A stretch of 64,000 nucleotides of DNA from Rhizobium leguminosarum (GTDB lineage: Bacteria; Pseudomonadota; Alphaproteobacteria; Rhizobiales; Rhizobiaceae): positions 183,809 to 247,808 of the forward strand of contig NZ_CP016288.1 of assembly GCF_001679785.1 (NCBI RefSeq), read 5' to 3'. Shown piece after piece: positions 34,317 to 43,631 of the stretch; positions within the stretch are counted from its first letter, which is position 1; each line of letters begins with the position of its first letter. A model generated the notes under the pieces. That model was not told the origin of the DNA. It saw only the letters and a program-made list of their open reading frames with translations, and searched no databases. Both the position numbers and the translations under genes were made by a program.

Positions 34317-36224
34317 GTGAAACACGTTTCCATTGTCGGAAAGTTCTTTGTCATCATGGCCGTCTTTGGTGTCACGGCGTTCGGTCTGACGGTCTACCAG
34401 AGCAGGCAGATGCTGAAGGTAAACGACAGCTACCAGGCGCTTCTCGACAGAGATGCATCTGCAGCGCTTCGCTTGACACAGTCGAACCGAAGTCTTGAAA
34501 CAGCGCGTGCCAGCATCAGCGACATGGTGATGACGCGGTCAAAAGAGGCGAGGGCGCGCGCAGAAGCTGGCCTGAATGACGCTCGAGGAAACTTCGTCAG
34601 GTTCATGGATCTGGCGATCGCTGCGGTTCCGGAGCAGAGCGAACTCCCAAAGTTGAAGGCGGATGGATTCTCTGTACTGACCGATACGTGTGGTGCAGCA
34701 ATCGCAGTGGCGCGCAGTGCGACCAGTGAAGCCGAGCTTGCCATGGTGCAGCAACTCTATCTCACTTTGTGCCAGCCCGCCTTTGCTGCCATCTCGCCAA
34801 GATTCACATCCGTGACAGAACAACTTGCCTCCGGCGCAGACCACAAGCGTGCTGATGTTTCACGCGTTGTCCGTGACACGTCAGTGCTGAGTCTGGGAGC
34901 AGCTATCGTTGCACTCCTCGCCATATCCTGCTTCGGTTTTCTCGCAATTCGCTCGTGGTTGGTCAAACCGATCAAGCAGATGGTTTCGACAATGAAGGTA
35001 ATCGCAGATGGCGATCTCACGTCGACCGTCGAGGGAACGATTCGTCGCGATGAGATCGGATCGATGGCCCGGGCTGTACAGGTCTTCAAAGATAACGAGT
35101 TAAGGGCGCGGGACCTTGAAAAGGATGTGGAGACCACTCGCGGCGTGAGTGAACTTGAACGTGCCCGTGTCGCTGGGGCGGAGCGTCAGCGGGCGCAGGA
35201 TATGGCTGAGGCCACGTCCGGGTTGGCAGAGGGCTTGAAACATCTCGCCGGCGGCAACCTCGTGTTCAGGCTCGACGACAATTTTGCCGAGGACTTCGAA
35301 CCGTTGCGCGCAAACTTCAACGCTGCTGTTGTTCAACTCGCGGAAAGCTTGAAAGCTGTGTCCAACGCCACCGGATCGATCGATGATGGCGCGCAGGAAA
35401 TCAGTTTGAGTGCGCAGGACCTGTCTCGCCGCACAGAGCATCGGGCCGCTTCCCTGGAGCAGACCGCCGCCGCTCTGGATCAGATTACCCAAAACGTCGC
35501 CAGCTCCAGCACGCGCACAGCCGAGGCTCGACACGTTGCCATCGAGGCGAACAAGTCGGCGCGCCATTCCGGTGAAGTGGTCTCCAGCGCGGTCGCGGCG
35601 ATGCAACGCATCGAACGGTCATCCTCACAAATCTCGAGTAATGTCGGTGTCATCGACGAAATCGCGTTTCAGACAAATCTCCTGGCGCTCAACGCAGGCG
35701 TCGAGGCCGCACGGTCGGGCGAGGCCGGAAAAGGTTTTGCAGTTGTTGCCCAAGAGGTGCGGGAGCTTGCTCAACGCTCCGCGCACGCCGCAAAAGAGAT
35801 CAAGGATCTGATCCTCAATTCGGTCGATGAGGTCAGCAATGGTGTCAAACTGGTCCGCGATACCGGCGACACGCTCAAGATCATCGAGGAACAGATAGTG
35901 CTGATCAACACTCAGCTTGATGCCGTCACGGCCGCTTCCAACGAGCAGTCCGTAACCCTTTCTGAGGTCAACCGGACAGTTAATCAGATGGATCAGGTTA
36001 CGCAGCAAAATGCTGCGATGGCCGAGGAATCCACGGCTGCGAGTGCGGCGCTTGCCGCCGAGGCAAAACGGTTGCGCGGGATTGTGTCGGAGTTTCAGAT
36101 TGACGCAGGCGACACGACTAATGGCCGGCAAGACGGTGATACCGATCCGGACTCGGCGTCTTCGCCAGCTCATGCGATGCTAACACAGGTTGCGCAAAGA
36201 CTTGGAATGGCAAGGGGCGTTTGA
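34317..36224 (+). CDS. Methyl-accepting chemotaxis protein
   Basis: A 635-residue chemoreceptor starting with GTG, with GAGGAG seven bases upstream. TM1 is ~7-27, a periplasmic helical sensor spans ~30-188, TM2 is ~190-212, followed by HAMP (~213-265), a second HAMP-like segment (~300-350) and the signalling domain. The kinase-control tip reads [21 protein letters not shown] near 446-466, typical of rhizobial receptors. No C-terminal CheR-docking pentapeptide is seen. The IS1380/intron structure ends 11 bases before the start, cutting the gene off from its former upstream DNA, so expression is doubtful. Ligand unknown. Confidence 0.92.
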   Translation: MKHVSIVGKFFVIMAVFGVTAFGLTVYQSRQMLKVNDSYQALLDRDASAALRLTQSNRSLETARASISDMVMTRSKEARARAEAGLNDARGNFVRFMDLAIAAVPEQSELPKLKADGFSVLTDTCGAAIAVARSATSEAELAMVQQLYLTLCQPAFAAISPRFTSVTEQLASGADHKRADVSRVVRDTSVLSLGAAIVALLAISCFGFLAIRSWLVKPIKQMVSTMKVIADGDLTSTVEGTIRRDEIGSMARAVQVFKDNELRARDLEKDVETTRGVSELERARVAGAERQRAQDMAEATSGLAEGLKHLAGGNLVFRLDDNFAEDFEPLRANFNAAVVQLAESLKAVSNATGSIDDGAQEISLSAQDLSRRTEHRAASLEQTAAALDQITQNVASSSTRTAEARHVAIEANKSARHSGEVVSSAVAAMQRIERSSSQISSNVGVIDEIAFQTNLLALNAGVEAARSGEAGKGFAVVAQEVRELAQRSAHAAKEIKDLILNSVDEVSNGVKLVRDTGDTLKIIEEQIVLINTQLDAVTAASNEQSVTLSEVNRTVNQMDQVTQQNAAMAEESTAASAALAAEAKRLRGIVSEFQIDAGDTTNGRQDGDTDPDSASSPAHAMLTQVAQRLGMARGV

Positions 36225-36319
36225 ACAGCGGAACGCTATCGGTCGTGAGGGCACAGCCGTGGCGCTCCGCAGCTTCGAATTATATCAATAGATTATGTAG
36301 CAATTTCGTAGTGGGCGCC

Positions 36320-36941
36320 ATGAACATGTCTCTCAATCCTCAGCCGGAACCGGCTCTGCTCGCCGCTCTCGGTGGACGCTGCGTTGTGCTCATCGGTATG
36401 ATGGGCTCAGGCAAGACGTCGGCCGGCCGGCCGGCCGCTTGCGGCGCGACTCGGGCTCGATTTTGCCGATGCTGATGCCGAAATCGAAGCGGCGCATCGC
36501 ATGACGATCCCGCAAATCTTTGCCCGGCACGGCGAGCGCTATTTTCGCGACGGCGAGCGGCGCGTGCTCGCGCGGTTCCTGGCCGAAGGGCCGAAAGTGG
36601 TGGCGACCGGCGGCGGCGCCTTCATGAATGCCGAGACCCGTGCGCAGATTGCGGAGCAGGGGGTGTCGATATGGCTGAAAGCCGATTTTGAAGTATTGAT
36701 CCGCCGCGTGCGCCGGCGCGCCAACCGGCCGCTGCTGCAAACGCCCGATCCCCAAGGCGCCCTGCGCAAATTGATCGATGACCGTTACCCAACTTATGCT
36801 CTAGCCGACGTGACGGTAGTGTCGGACGGCGGCCCGCACGAAATGGTCGCGGCGAAAACGATGCAGGCTTTGATGTCCTATGTGAATGTTCACGCCGTGA
36901 CGCGGGCGCGCCCGGCCGTGACGGAAGAGAGTATTTCATGA
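36320..36941 (+). pseudogene. aroK: Shikimate kinase, frameshifted by a 4-bp repeat expansion
   Basis: The first frame reads MNMSLNPQPEPALLAALGG, then CVVLIGMMGSGKTSAGR, which holds the P-loop (GMMGSGKTS); it then shifts. The second frame carries the rest: LAARLGLDFADADAEIEAA, then MTIPQIFARHGERYFRDGERR (Arg of the shikimate site), the GGGAF motif and the C-terminal lid with RRRANRPLL. The two join in phase if one GGCC unit is removed from the run of four at 36421-36436. Shikimate kinase normally precedes aroB; here the ATGA junction is kept (around 36938) but the downstream sequence is not recognisably aroB. It is probably a duplicated chromosomal fragment. Confidence 0.85.
36421..36436. repeat. 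GGCC x4 tandem repeat at the aroK frameshift
   Basis: Four GGCC units; three would restore the shikimate kinase frame. A slipped-strand event is the simplest explanation, so this could also be a contingency tract if the unit number varies. Confidence 0.75.
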
Positions 36942-37269
36942 CCAAGTGGCTGCGGCCCAACTGCGGCCGAATCGCCGTGCGATCGGCGAGGGGCCGGAGG
37001 GTGTGCAGGACGCGCTTGAGCGTTAGCAGTGGCGGGACGGCAGGCCTGCGACGAATTTCATTCTCGTTCTCTTCCCCGTTTCTCCTTGGCGTCCATCTCA
37101 CAAACGATCCAACTGACCGCACACGGGTGGCGCCCCGCAGTCTCAAGTGATATGTGCTTCGAACAACCGCTTCGGTCGAAGCGTTGTCCCCGAAGCTATG
37201 AAGAGATCGCAAGGTTCAGGCGAGTTGCGCCAGGCAAATCTGTTCAGAAAGTTCTTATATAGATCACAC
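36942..37269. other. Intergenic after the aroK remnant
   Basis: About 330 bases with no recognised gene. The plus frame beginning MTKWLRPNCGRIAVRSARG occupies the position where aroB would start but does not look like dehydroquinate synthase. A junction between the transferred fragment and other DNA probably lies near 36945. Confidence 0.4.
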
Positions 37270-37867
37270 TTATGGGGCCTGCAGTAATTCACCCAATACG
37301 ATGACGCCGTCACCTCGGGCCGTTCGTCCCTTCGCCCTTCTGCATATGATGATACCGGACGTTTTACTGGTACAGGTAGTCGGCGCGCGCCACGGTGTTT
37401 CAGGGAAAAGGATCTGACCTACCGCCTGATTTGCTTCGACGGTATCGCCGAGTTCGACAAAGGGTTCGAAAACGCCGTTCTCGTCGGCATAGATGTAGTG
37501 GTCACTGCGAGCACCTGCTCGACGGATGAAGTTCGACTGGTGAGCGTCGGGCAGTTCAGCAATCCAATCGGACGACAGCGCTCCCAGATGGACGAGGACC
37601 CGCAGAATGCCGTGCTCGGTCATGGCTATGTTGCCTCGCGAGGTGATACCCCCCCCGCCGATTTCACTTCCCATGCGTTTGACGCCGAGCCGGCGGCACG
37701 CAGCAATTAATGCGGTGTCGCCGCCGCCTGATTCATCGAACACATATGCATGTGGCGCACCGAAGGCCTTCAGCACTCCGACCATCTGAGCTTGGGATAC
37801 CGGGTCCGGGTCGAGCGTGATCGTTGGTCCTGGGAGGTAAAGGAGAGAGTTTCCGCCGGAGTGGATA
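37270..37867 (-). pseudogene. Succinylglutamate desuccinylase/aspartoacylase-family protein, 5'-truncated by IS66
   Basis: The frame reads (from within the IS66 junction) HSGGNSLLYLPG, then AHVYVF-like AYVFDESGGGDTALIAACRRLGVKRMGSEIGGGG, which corresponds to the zinc-peptidase-like core of AstE/AspA proteins (catalytic-site His of the HSGG motif and the Glu of SEIGGGG). The C-terminal beta domain (HYIYADENGVFEPFVELGDTVEANQAVGQILF) is typical of the DOPA/M14-like deacylases. The N-terminal half with the first zinc ligands (HGxE) is missing, replaced by the IS66 left end. About 199 of an expected ~330 residues remain. Non-functional in this form. Confidence 0.8.
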
Positions 37868-37956
37868 GTACGCATCCGAGTTGGGCCGCATTGTGGAGTG
37901 AGTGAGAGTGTGGATGCTCTGTCTATATAGACGGCAATATAGACGGTGCTTCACAC

Positions 37957-38385
37957 ATGGACTTGATGAATGATCTCACCGGGCATTTTAGCCGGATGGA
38001 GATTGTCGATAGCGGGCGTCGCCGGCGTTTCACGGATGAAGGGAAGCTAGCGATTGTGGCTGAGAGTTATAACGGCCCGCGGCAGGTGACGGCCACGGCG
38101 CAGCGTCATGGGATCACGCGCTGGCAGTTGAATGCCTGGCGCAGGGCCGCCCGGGAAGGACGGCTTGTCCACCGCTCGACAAACGGGTTTGTTCCAGCGA
38201 TCGTCGTTGCCGAGCCGGTTGTTGCGAACACGCCACCTGCGGCGACTGTCGCTGTGCCGCCGCCTGTCAGCGACCACGGTCGCATGGAGGTGGTGAGTGC
38301 GAACGACCGGCGTGTGATCGTCGGTCGGGATGTCGACGTGGACGTCCTGCTGCGGATTATGCGGGGTCTGGAGACGTTGCGATGA
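37957..38385 (+). CDS. IS66-family TnpA
   Basis: A 142-residue protein with the IS66 OrfA helix-turn-helix (RRRRFTDEGKLAIVAESYNGPRQVTATAQRHGITRWQLNAWRRAAREG) and conserved tail MEVVSANDRRVIVGRDVDVD. Its stop overlaps the tnpB ATG by ATGA. Intact; about half identical by eye to the remnant TnpA at 4.2-4.6 kb. Confidence 0.9.
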   Translation: MDLMNDLTGHFSRMEIVDSGRRRRFTDEGKLAIVAESYNGPRQVTATAQRHGITRWQLNAWRRAAREGRLVHRSTNGFVPAIVVAEPVVANTPPAATVAVPPPVSDHGRMEVVSANDRRVIVGRDVDVDVLLRIMRGLETLR

Positions 38386-38732
38386 ACCCGTTTCCGATGG
38401 GAACGGGTGTCAAGGTTTGGTTGTCGACCGGACATACAGACATGCGGTGCGGCTTTCCTTCGCTAGCCCTTCGGGTGCAGGAAGTGTTGAAGCATGACCC
38501 GCTGGGCGGTCATCTGTTCTGCTTCCGGGGCCGCCGAGGTGATCTGGTAAAATTGATCTGGCATGATGGCCAGGGCGCATGCCTGTTCACGAAAAAATTG
38601 GAACGCGGCCGGTTTATCTGGCCGAATGTAGAGGGCGGCGCGGTGGCAATCACGCCGGCGCAGCTTTCTTATTTGCTGTCCGGAATTGACTGGCGAGCCC
38701 CTCAGGAAACCTGGCGCCCGACGCGGGTTTGA
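38382..38732 (+). CDS. IS66-family TnpB
   Basis: A 116-residue accessory protein of IS66 elements: VKVWLSTGHTDMRCGFPSLALRVQEVL, then HLFCFRGRRGDLVKLIWHDGQG and LERGRFIWP. Complete; coupled to tnpA by a four-base overlap. Required with TnpA and TnpC for transposition in studied IS66 members. Confidence 0.92.
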   Translation: MNPFPMGTGVKVWLSTGHTDMRCGFPSLALRVQEVLKHDPLGGHLFCFRGRRGDLVKLIWHDGQGACLFTKKLERGRFIWPNVEGGAVAITPAQLSYLLSGIDWRAPQETWRPTRV

Positions 38733-38779
38733 ACGTCTTTTGCATTGAATTTGTTGGATAAATATGCTTCTATGACAGC

Positions 38780-40423
38780 ATGTCGTTACCGCCTCTCTCA
38801 CTGCCGGACGATCTTGCCAGCGCCCACGCCGCGTTGCTGGCGGAACGCGAGGCGCGGATACGCGCTGAGGCTGAAGCGAGCAGTGCAAAAGCAAAACTTT
38901 CCGGCATTGAGGCGCTCAACGCCCATCTGCAATTGCTGATCGCCAAGTTGGAGCGCGACAAACACGGTCCGAGCCGGGAGCGCACCCAGCGGCTGATCGA
39001 CCAGATGGAATTGCAGCTTGAGGAACTGGTCGCTGATGCGACCGAGGATGAGCTTGCGTCAGAGGCGGCCTCAGCGAAAACACAGACCGTTCGTGCCTTC
39101 ACCCGCAAGCGCCCGGTGCGCAAACCCTGGCCAGAAAATATTGAGCGCGAACGTCTCGTCGTCGACGCGCCGACCGCCTGCACCCATTGTGGCAGCGAGC
39201 GTCTGTCGAAGCTTGGTGAGGATACTACCGAGACGCTGGAGGAGGTCCCGCGCCGCTTCAAGATCGTCGAAACCGTCCGGGAGAAATTTACCTGCCGGGA
39301 CTGTGGCTGCATCAGCCAGGCGCCGGCGCCTTTCCATGCCACGTCGCGCGGCTTCCTTGGCCCCAACCTTCTTTCCACGATCGTCTTCGACAAATTCTCC
39401 GAGCATCAGCCCCTGAACCGCCAAAGTCGCCGGTTCCGCAGCGAGGGGATTGATCTGTCAACCCAGACGCTCGCCGACCAGGTTGGCTACGTCAGCGCCG
39501 CCGTCAAGCCACTCTTCGATATGATCGAAACCCACGTGTTTGCGGCCGAGCGCCTCCACGGCGATGACACCACCATCCCGATCCTGGCCAAGGGGCAGTG
39601 CATTACCGGCCGCATATGGACTTACGTTTGCGACGACCGGCCATTTGGCGGGCAGTCGCCGCCGGCTGCCGTCTTCTACGCCTCCAGCGACCGGCGTGGC
39701 GAACATCCGCAACGACATTTGGCCGAGTTCACCGGCATCCTGCAGGCCGATTGCTACAATGGCTTCAATCCGCTCTTCGACCGGAGCAGGAAACAAATCC
39801 CGGTAACGCCAGCCTTCTGTTTTGCCCATGCGCGGCGAAAGTTCTTCGAGCTGGCCGATGTCTCTCGCAGTGCCCGGCGGGGCAAGGGCTTGAGGCCTGT
39901 CTCTGCGACGGCGCTGGAAGCGGTCAAACGCATCGATGCGCTGTTTGACATCGAGCGCGACATCAACGGCAAAAGCGCCGAAGAGCGCCTTGCCGTGCGC
40001 CAGGAAAAGAGCAAGCCGCTGCTCGACGAACTGGAGGCTTGGTTCAGGCTGGAACTCGAAGGCCTGTCGCGATCCTCACCGGTGATTGAACCCATCAACT
40101 ATATGCTGTCGCGCTGGGCCGACTTTGCCAGATACGCCGACGACGGCAGGATCTGCATGACGAATAACGCGGCGGAAAGAGCCCTGCGCGGGGTTGCATG
40201 TGGAAGAAAAAACTGGAGCTTCGCCGGATCCGAGCGGGGCGCCGACCGGGCGGCCATCATGCTGACCCTTATTACGACGGCCCGCCTCAACGACATCGAC
40301 CCGAAGGCTTGGCTCGCAGATGTGCTGACGCGCATCGCAGATCTTCCCGTCTCCCGCCTGCGTGAGCTCTTGCCTTGGGAATGGAAGAGGATCAAGGCGG
40401 TGGCGATATCGGTTGCCGCGTAA
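38780..40423 (+). CDS. IS66-family TnpC transposase
   Basis: A 547-residue DDE transposase. A coiled-coil (~15-95, AHAALLAEREARIRAEAEASSAKAKL) leads into a zinc-binding region (CTHCGS...CRDCGC), then the DDE domain: LHGDDTTIPIL (first Asp), LQADCYNGFNPL (second Asp) and the C-terminal MTNNAAERALRGVACGRKNWSFAGSERG (Glu). The C-terminal IS66 domain (LNDIDPKAWLADVLTRI) is present. Complete; its last 32 bases overlap the DUF6429 gene on the other strand. Confidence 0.93.
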   Translation: MSLPPLSLPDDLASAHAALLAEREARIRAEAEASSAKAKLSGIEALNAHLQLLIAKLERDKHGPSRERTQRLIDQMELQLEELVADATEDELASEAASAKTQTVRAFTRKRPVRKPWPENIERERLVVDAPTACTHCGSERLSKLGEDTTETLEEVPRRFKIVETVREKFTCRDCGCISQAPAPFHATSRGFLGPNLLSTIVFDKFSEHQPLNRQSRRFRSEGIDLSTQTLADQVGYVSAAVKPLFDMIETHVFAAERLHGDDTTIPILAKGQCITGRIWTYVCDDRPFGGQSPPAAVFYASSDRRGEHPQRHLAEFTGILQADCYNGFNPLFDRSRKQIPVTPAFCFAHARRKFFELADVSRSARRGKGLRPVSATALEAVKRIDALFDIERDINGKSAEERLAVRQEKSKPLLDELEAWFRLELEGLSRSSPVIEPINYMLSRWADFARYADDGRICMTNNAAERALRGVACGRKNWSFAGSERGADRAAIMLTLITTARLNDIDPKAWLADVLTRIADLPVSRLRELLPWEWKRIKAVAISVAA

Positions 40424-40637
40424 ACAGCGTCCGAAACAGCTCCTCCGACCGCCGCAGACCCTCGTCCGTCAGCACCAGCGACTTCGACTTGTTCACCGGG
40501 TCGCCGATCATGCCCTTCTGATGCAAGCGATCCGTCGTTGCCCAGTCAAAGCCCTTCCAGGCACAACGCTCGTTATGCAGCGTTAGCCACAACAGCGCCA
40601 AAACGGCATCGTCGATCTTGTCCTCATCGATCTCCAT
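40392..40637 (-). CDS. DUF6429 family protein carried by IS66
   Basis: An 81-residue protein (MEIDEDKIDDAVLALLWLTL, ERCAWKGFDWATTDRLHQKG, DPVNKSKSLVLTDEGLRRSEELFR). It looks like a small winged-helix protein; members of this family are commonly found as passenger genes at the 3' end of IS66 elements, in antisense orientation. Function unknown. Its 3' end overlaps tnpC, so read-through could give RNA antisense to the transposase. Confidence 0.75.
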   Translation of the reverse strand: MEIDEDKIDDAVLALLWLTLHNERCAWKGFDWATTDRLHQKGMIGDPVNKSKSLVLTDEGLRRSEELFRTLFTRQPISPPP

Positions 40638-40696
40638 GAACCCGACGTTACCACGCGAACCCCATTAAGTCCTGCGGCCCACCTCGGATGGATACA

Positions 40697-41348
40697 GCAT
40701 GAACCTCCGGCCAACGGATGGTTCTGACAGTTGGTTCCATAGCTGGACGCTTACCTCAACAATCCATCCCCGATGCGCCGCCTCCATGACACTGGCAACC
40801 GGATCGTGCGTGAGGAACTTGAACTTGTCCGCTAGATCATCCCCGCGAAACGCCGTCTCGCCATATCAGCGCGCGAACTCGTCGACTGAGCGATAAATCA
40901 GATTCATCGAAAACGTTGGCGGCTCATGGTCATCCGCCTTCTTGTCCTTCAATGGCAGTCGGCAGGTGCTGTGTAGACCGGGATAGCCAGGTCCTCGAAC
41001 TGCTCGACCTTGGCCACCACACCTTGCCGCTGCGTCCTGCAGTAGGCAGTACATAATCCCAAAACGCTGAAACGCGAGATGAAATCTCAAGCCTGGATTG
41101 TTGAAAACGGACATGAGAATCACATCTCAATCCAAATTAATAGGTCCTGAACCTAGGCGTGCGTGCAGCTAATCCATTCAAGTTTTTCGCTCTGAAATGT
41201 ATTGGCGACCAAACCGAGACGAGGGTGATTGTCGATTTTGCAGCGCAGGCCTCGTTGCAACCCATCGCCGCCAACGGAAGCCCTTGCCCAAAAGTGTGAG
41301 GACCGCACCCGGCCTTCGCCCATTTCTGCGGCCTTACCTGCCGGTTCA
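40697..41348. other. Degenerate region right of IS66
   Basis: About 650 bases without an intact gene. On the minus strand, pieces that look like one former frame can be read (EPPTFSMNLIYRSVDEFAR, a TGA stop, then YGETAFRGDDLADKFKFLTH), cut by the IS66 right end. I do not recognise the family. The rest has no clear signal. Confidence 0.35.
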
Positions 41349-42287
41349 TCACTTCCATTGACGGCGGGTACTGGCTGTATCGTTTGCTATTTCGTCCCTA
41401 ATCCTGATCAACACCTCGAGGAAGCTATCGACAAGCGTTGCCTCAACCAACCGGCGTCGATATGCGATGGTGTGCGTTGAATCAAAGCTGTGTGTCTTTT
41501 CCAGGATTGGGCGCAATTCCCCCTTTGCTACCCACAGTTCGGCGAGTTGGGAGGGAAGAAATCCTATAAAGCGCCCCGAAAGGATCAGCATGAGCTGCGC
41601 CTCCATAGCCTCGATGGAGGCACCGGCCCTTGAGTGACCAAAGTAGTAAAGATCATCGAAGTGTCTGTAGCGACGAACCGAGAATCTGGCCGCTTCAACA
41701 TCCTTACGGTCGATCTGATCATCGGGTAATGTGAACAGGCGATGGCCCCTTCCACAATACAGGTTGTGAGGTTCAGCGTAGTAGTCGACATATTCCACGC
41801 CCGACACGCGTTGTGAGAGAGGGCCGATCACAATATCGCGTTCCCCGTCTGCAATCCTTTGCTCTAAATCCGGTGCAGTTCCCAGCACGAGATCGATAAA
41901 GATCTCGGAGTCGACCGGCAGGAACTCCGATATTGCGCGACTGATCGAAAGTTGGGGTGTGCTGAAGATACCATCGCACACGCCAAGCCTAAGCCGCCCA
42001 GCAAGATTGCCGTTGGCAAGGCTGACGCTCCGATTAAACTCCTCCAGGTCGCGAAAGAGTTTCATTGACGCTTCATACGTCGCCCGTCCCAGTTCGGTAA
42101 GCTTGAACTGCTGGCGTCCGCGATCGCAAAGGCGCCCGCCGAGACGCTTTTCGAGATCCGCGAGGTGCGTGCTCAGTGTCGATTGTGATAGATTAAGCGC
42201 AATCTGCGCCTCCGCGAAGCCGTCTGCATCCGCCAAAGCGGTAAAAACTCTTAAGAGCCGGATATCAATATTATCAAGTCTGCGCAT
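41349..42287 (-). CDS. LysR-family transcriptional regulator (cluster B)
   Basis: From the Met at 42287 (MRRLDNIDIRLLRVFTALAD) it is 312 residues; an upstream ATG would add 18 nonconserved residues. The N-terminal helix-turn-helix (AQIALNLSQSTLSTHLADLEKRLGGRLCDRGRQQFKLTELG, ~25-65) and the periplasmic-binding-like effector domain (LRLGVCDGIFSTPQLSIS, DLVLGTAPDLEQRI) are complete. Divergent from the deacetylase-like gene, which it probably controls. Ligand unknown. Confidence 0.9.
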   Translation of the reverse strand: MRRLDNIDIRLLRVFTALADADGFAEAQIALNLSQSTLSTHLADLEKRLGGRLCDRGRQQFKLTELGRATYEASMKLFRDLEEFNRSVSLANGNLAGRLRLGVCDGIFSTPQLSISRAISEFLPVDSEIFIDLVLGTAPDLEQRIADGERDIVIGPLSQRVSGVEYVDYYAEPHNLYCGRGHRLFTLPDDQIDRKDVEAARFSVRRYRHFDDLYYFGHSRAGASIEAMEAQLMLILSGRFIGFLPSQLAELWVAKGELRPILEKTHSFDSTHTIAYRRRLVEATLVDSFLEVLIRIRDEIANDTASTRRQWK

Positions 42288-42298
42288 GTCCTCTCCCG

Positions 42299-42318
42299 CG
42301 ATACTTCGACAAATATCG
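42299..42318. promoter_or_regulatory. Candidate LysR-type site
   Basis: CGATA (42299-42303) and TATCG (42314-42318) form an inverted repeat spaced by ten bases, followed by ATATC. It lies 12 bases upstream of the LysR start in the divergent intergenic region. LysR proteins favour interrupted dyads of about this size; weak evidence. Confidence 0.35.
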
Positions 42319-42496
42319 ATATCCAATACTAGAAAATCCAATTTACTCCAACGGCCTAAGTGGCTTTGATGGTTCCAAGTATCGAGGGGGCATTGCTAGT
42401 TGCCGCCCTTGGCTTGAAGAGGTTGAACGCTACCTTGTCCTGGAAGGTCTGATCACCGTCCGGCCTAGAAAAACTCCGCCAGCATGAGGAGAGAGA

Positions 42497-43345
42497 ATGC
42501 CTTCGAATTGTATCGTCTGGCCTGATGGAAAGACTCTTGGCGCATCGGTCACCGTTGACATCGATGCTGACACGCTTTTGCGGCTTGCGCGCCCGGACGA
42601 CGCCGACCGCCGGCTATCGGCTCTTTCGTCGGCTCGCTATGAGCCAACGGTTGCCGTTCCGAGGATTCTGGACACCTACCGCCGACTCGGCCTCCGGCAG
42701 ACCTTCTTCATTCCGGGGCAGGTGATGGCCGACAACGAAGGTATGGTAGAGGCGATCCTTGCCGGCGGGCATGAGATTGGTCACCACTCGTGGGCACATG
42801 AGAGTCCTCTGGACCATTCGGATGAAAGAGAAGAGGAGTTGTTCGGCCGGGCCCTTGAGACCCACGTTCGGCTGACGGGACGCAAGCCGCGGGGATATCG
42901 CGCCCCGATATATGGCATTACGCCGGCGATCGTAGACCGATTGATCCGCGAAGAATTTGTCTACGACAGCTCAATGATGGCCGACGACCTGCCCTACAGT
43001 GTTCAAACTGAGCGCGGGTCACTGATCGAGATACCAGCTCACTGGGGCACCGACGATTGGCCACCATTTGCTCACATGGAGGAACAGCATTACGTCATGC
43101 CTGTCCGAAGCCCGAGCGCGGGGATGGCTAACTTTTTCGAAGAACTCGACGCCGCCTACGAAGTCGGTGGTTTCTGGATGCCTGTACTTCATCCATTTCT
43201 GACGGGAAGGCTTGCGCGCTGGAGGCTGATGGAAAAGCAGCTTAAGGCCATCCTGGATCGAGGTGACGTCTGGATCGCTCCCATGGAAGAAATCGCCGCT
43301 CATGCGCGCGCTCAGGATAACCTGCGCATCGAAAGGTTACCGTAG
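42497..43345 (+). CDS. Polysaccharide deacetylase-family hydrolase (cluster B)
   Basis: A 282-residue NodB-homology (CE4) protein: SVTVDIDAD (catalytic Asp region), EIGHHSWAHESP (the metal-binding His pair), RKPRGYRAPIYGITP and a C-terminal FWMPVLHPFLTGRLARWRLMEKQL. No signal peptide, and the HPFLTGR ending is seen in CE4 relatives that hydrolyse small cyclic imides or amides in the cytosol rather than polysaccharides. In a nitrogen-compound cluster this small-molecule role is more likely. Preceded by GAGGAGAGAG. A short gene follows five bases after its stop. Confidence 0.85.
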   Translation: MPSNCIVWPDGKTLGASVTVDIDADTLLRLARPDDADRRLSALSSARYEPTVAVPRILDTYRRLGLRQTFFIPGQVMADNEGMVEAILAGGHEIGHHSWAHESPLDHSDEREEELFGRALETHVRLTGRKPRGYRAPIYGITPAIVDRLIREEFVYDSSMMADDLPYSVQTERGSLIEIPAHWGTDDWPPFAHMEEQHYVMPVRSPSAGMANFFEELDAAYEVGGFWMPVLHPFLTGRLARWRLMEKQLKAILDRGDVWIAPMEEIAAHARAQDNLRIERLP

Positions 43346-43631
43346 CAATCGTGTGCGGCAAGGAATCGCCGGAGCCCCTGCCTCGTCCACGAAGCCTGGA
43401 GCGGATCATTGCTTATCGGAACCGGTGCGGGATTCCCAAATCGGCAGATTTGTGGTTCATGACGGACGCTGGAATGGAGGCCAGCATCCATTACGCGACC
43501 CTGCTCACCGACACCATTAGCCAGAGGAATGCGTCAATTACTTCTCAGATGCGGGCTACGCTTCCGTCAAAACATGAAGACATCCAGGCCGCCAGGCGGG
43601 CTTTTACTGCATTTGACCTGCCACTGAAGTT

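Larger units (their letters stand above)
37868..40696 (+). mobile_element. IS66-family element, complete
   Basis: A 2829-bp element with imperfect inverted repeats: GTACGCATCCGAGTTGGGCC at 37868 and, on the opposite strand from 40696, GTATCCATCCGAGGTGGGCC (3 differences in the first 23 bases). It holds tnpA, tnpB, tnpC and a DUF6429 gene. GTA termini are typical of IS66. The expected 8-bp target duplication is not seen (AGTGGATA on the left, AGCATGAA on the right), so one flank was deleted or rearranged after insertion. Confidence 0.88.
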
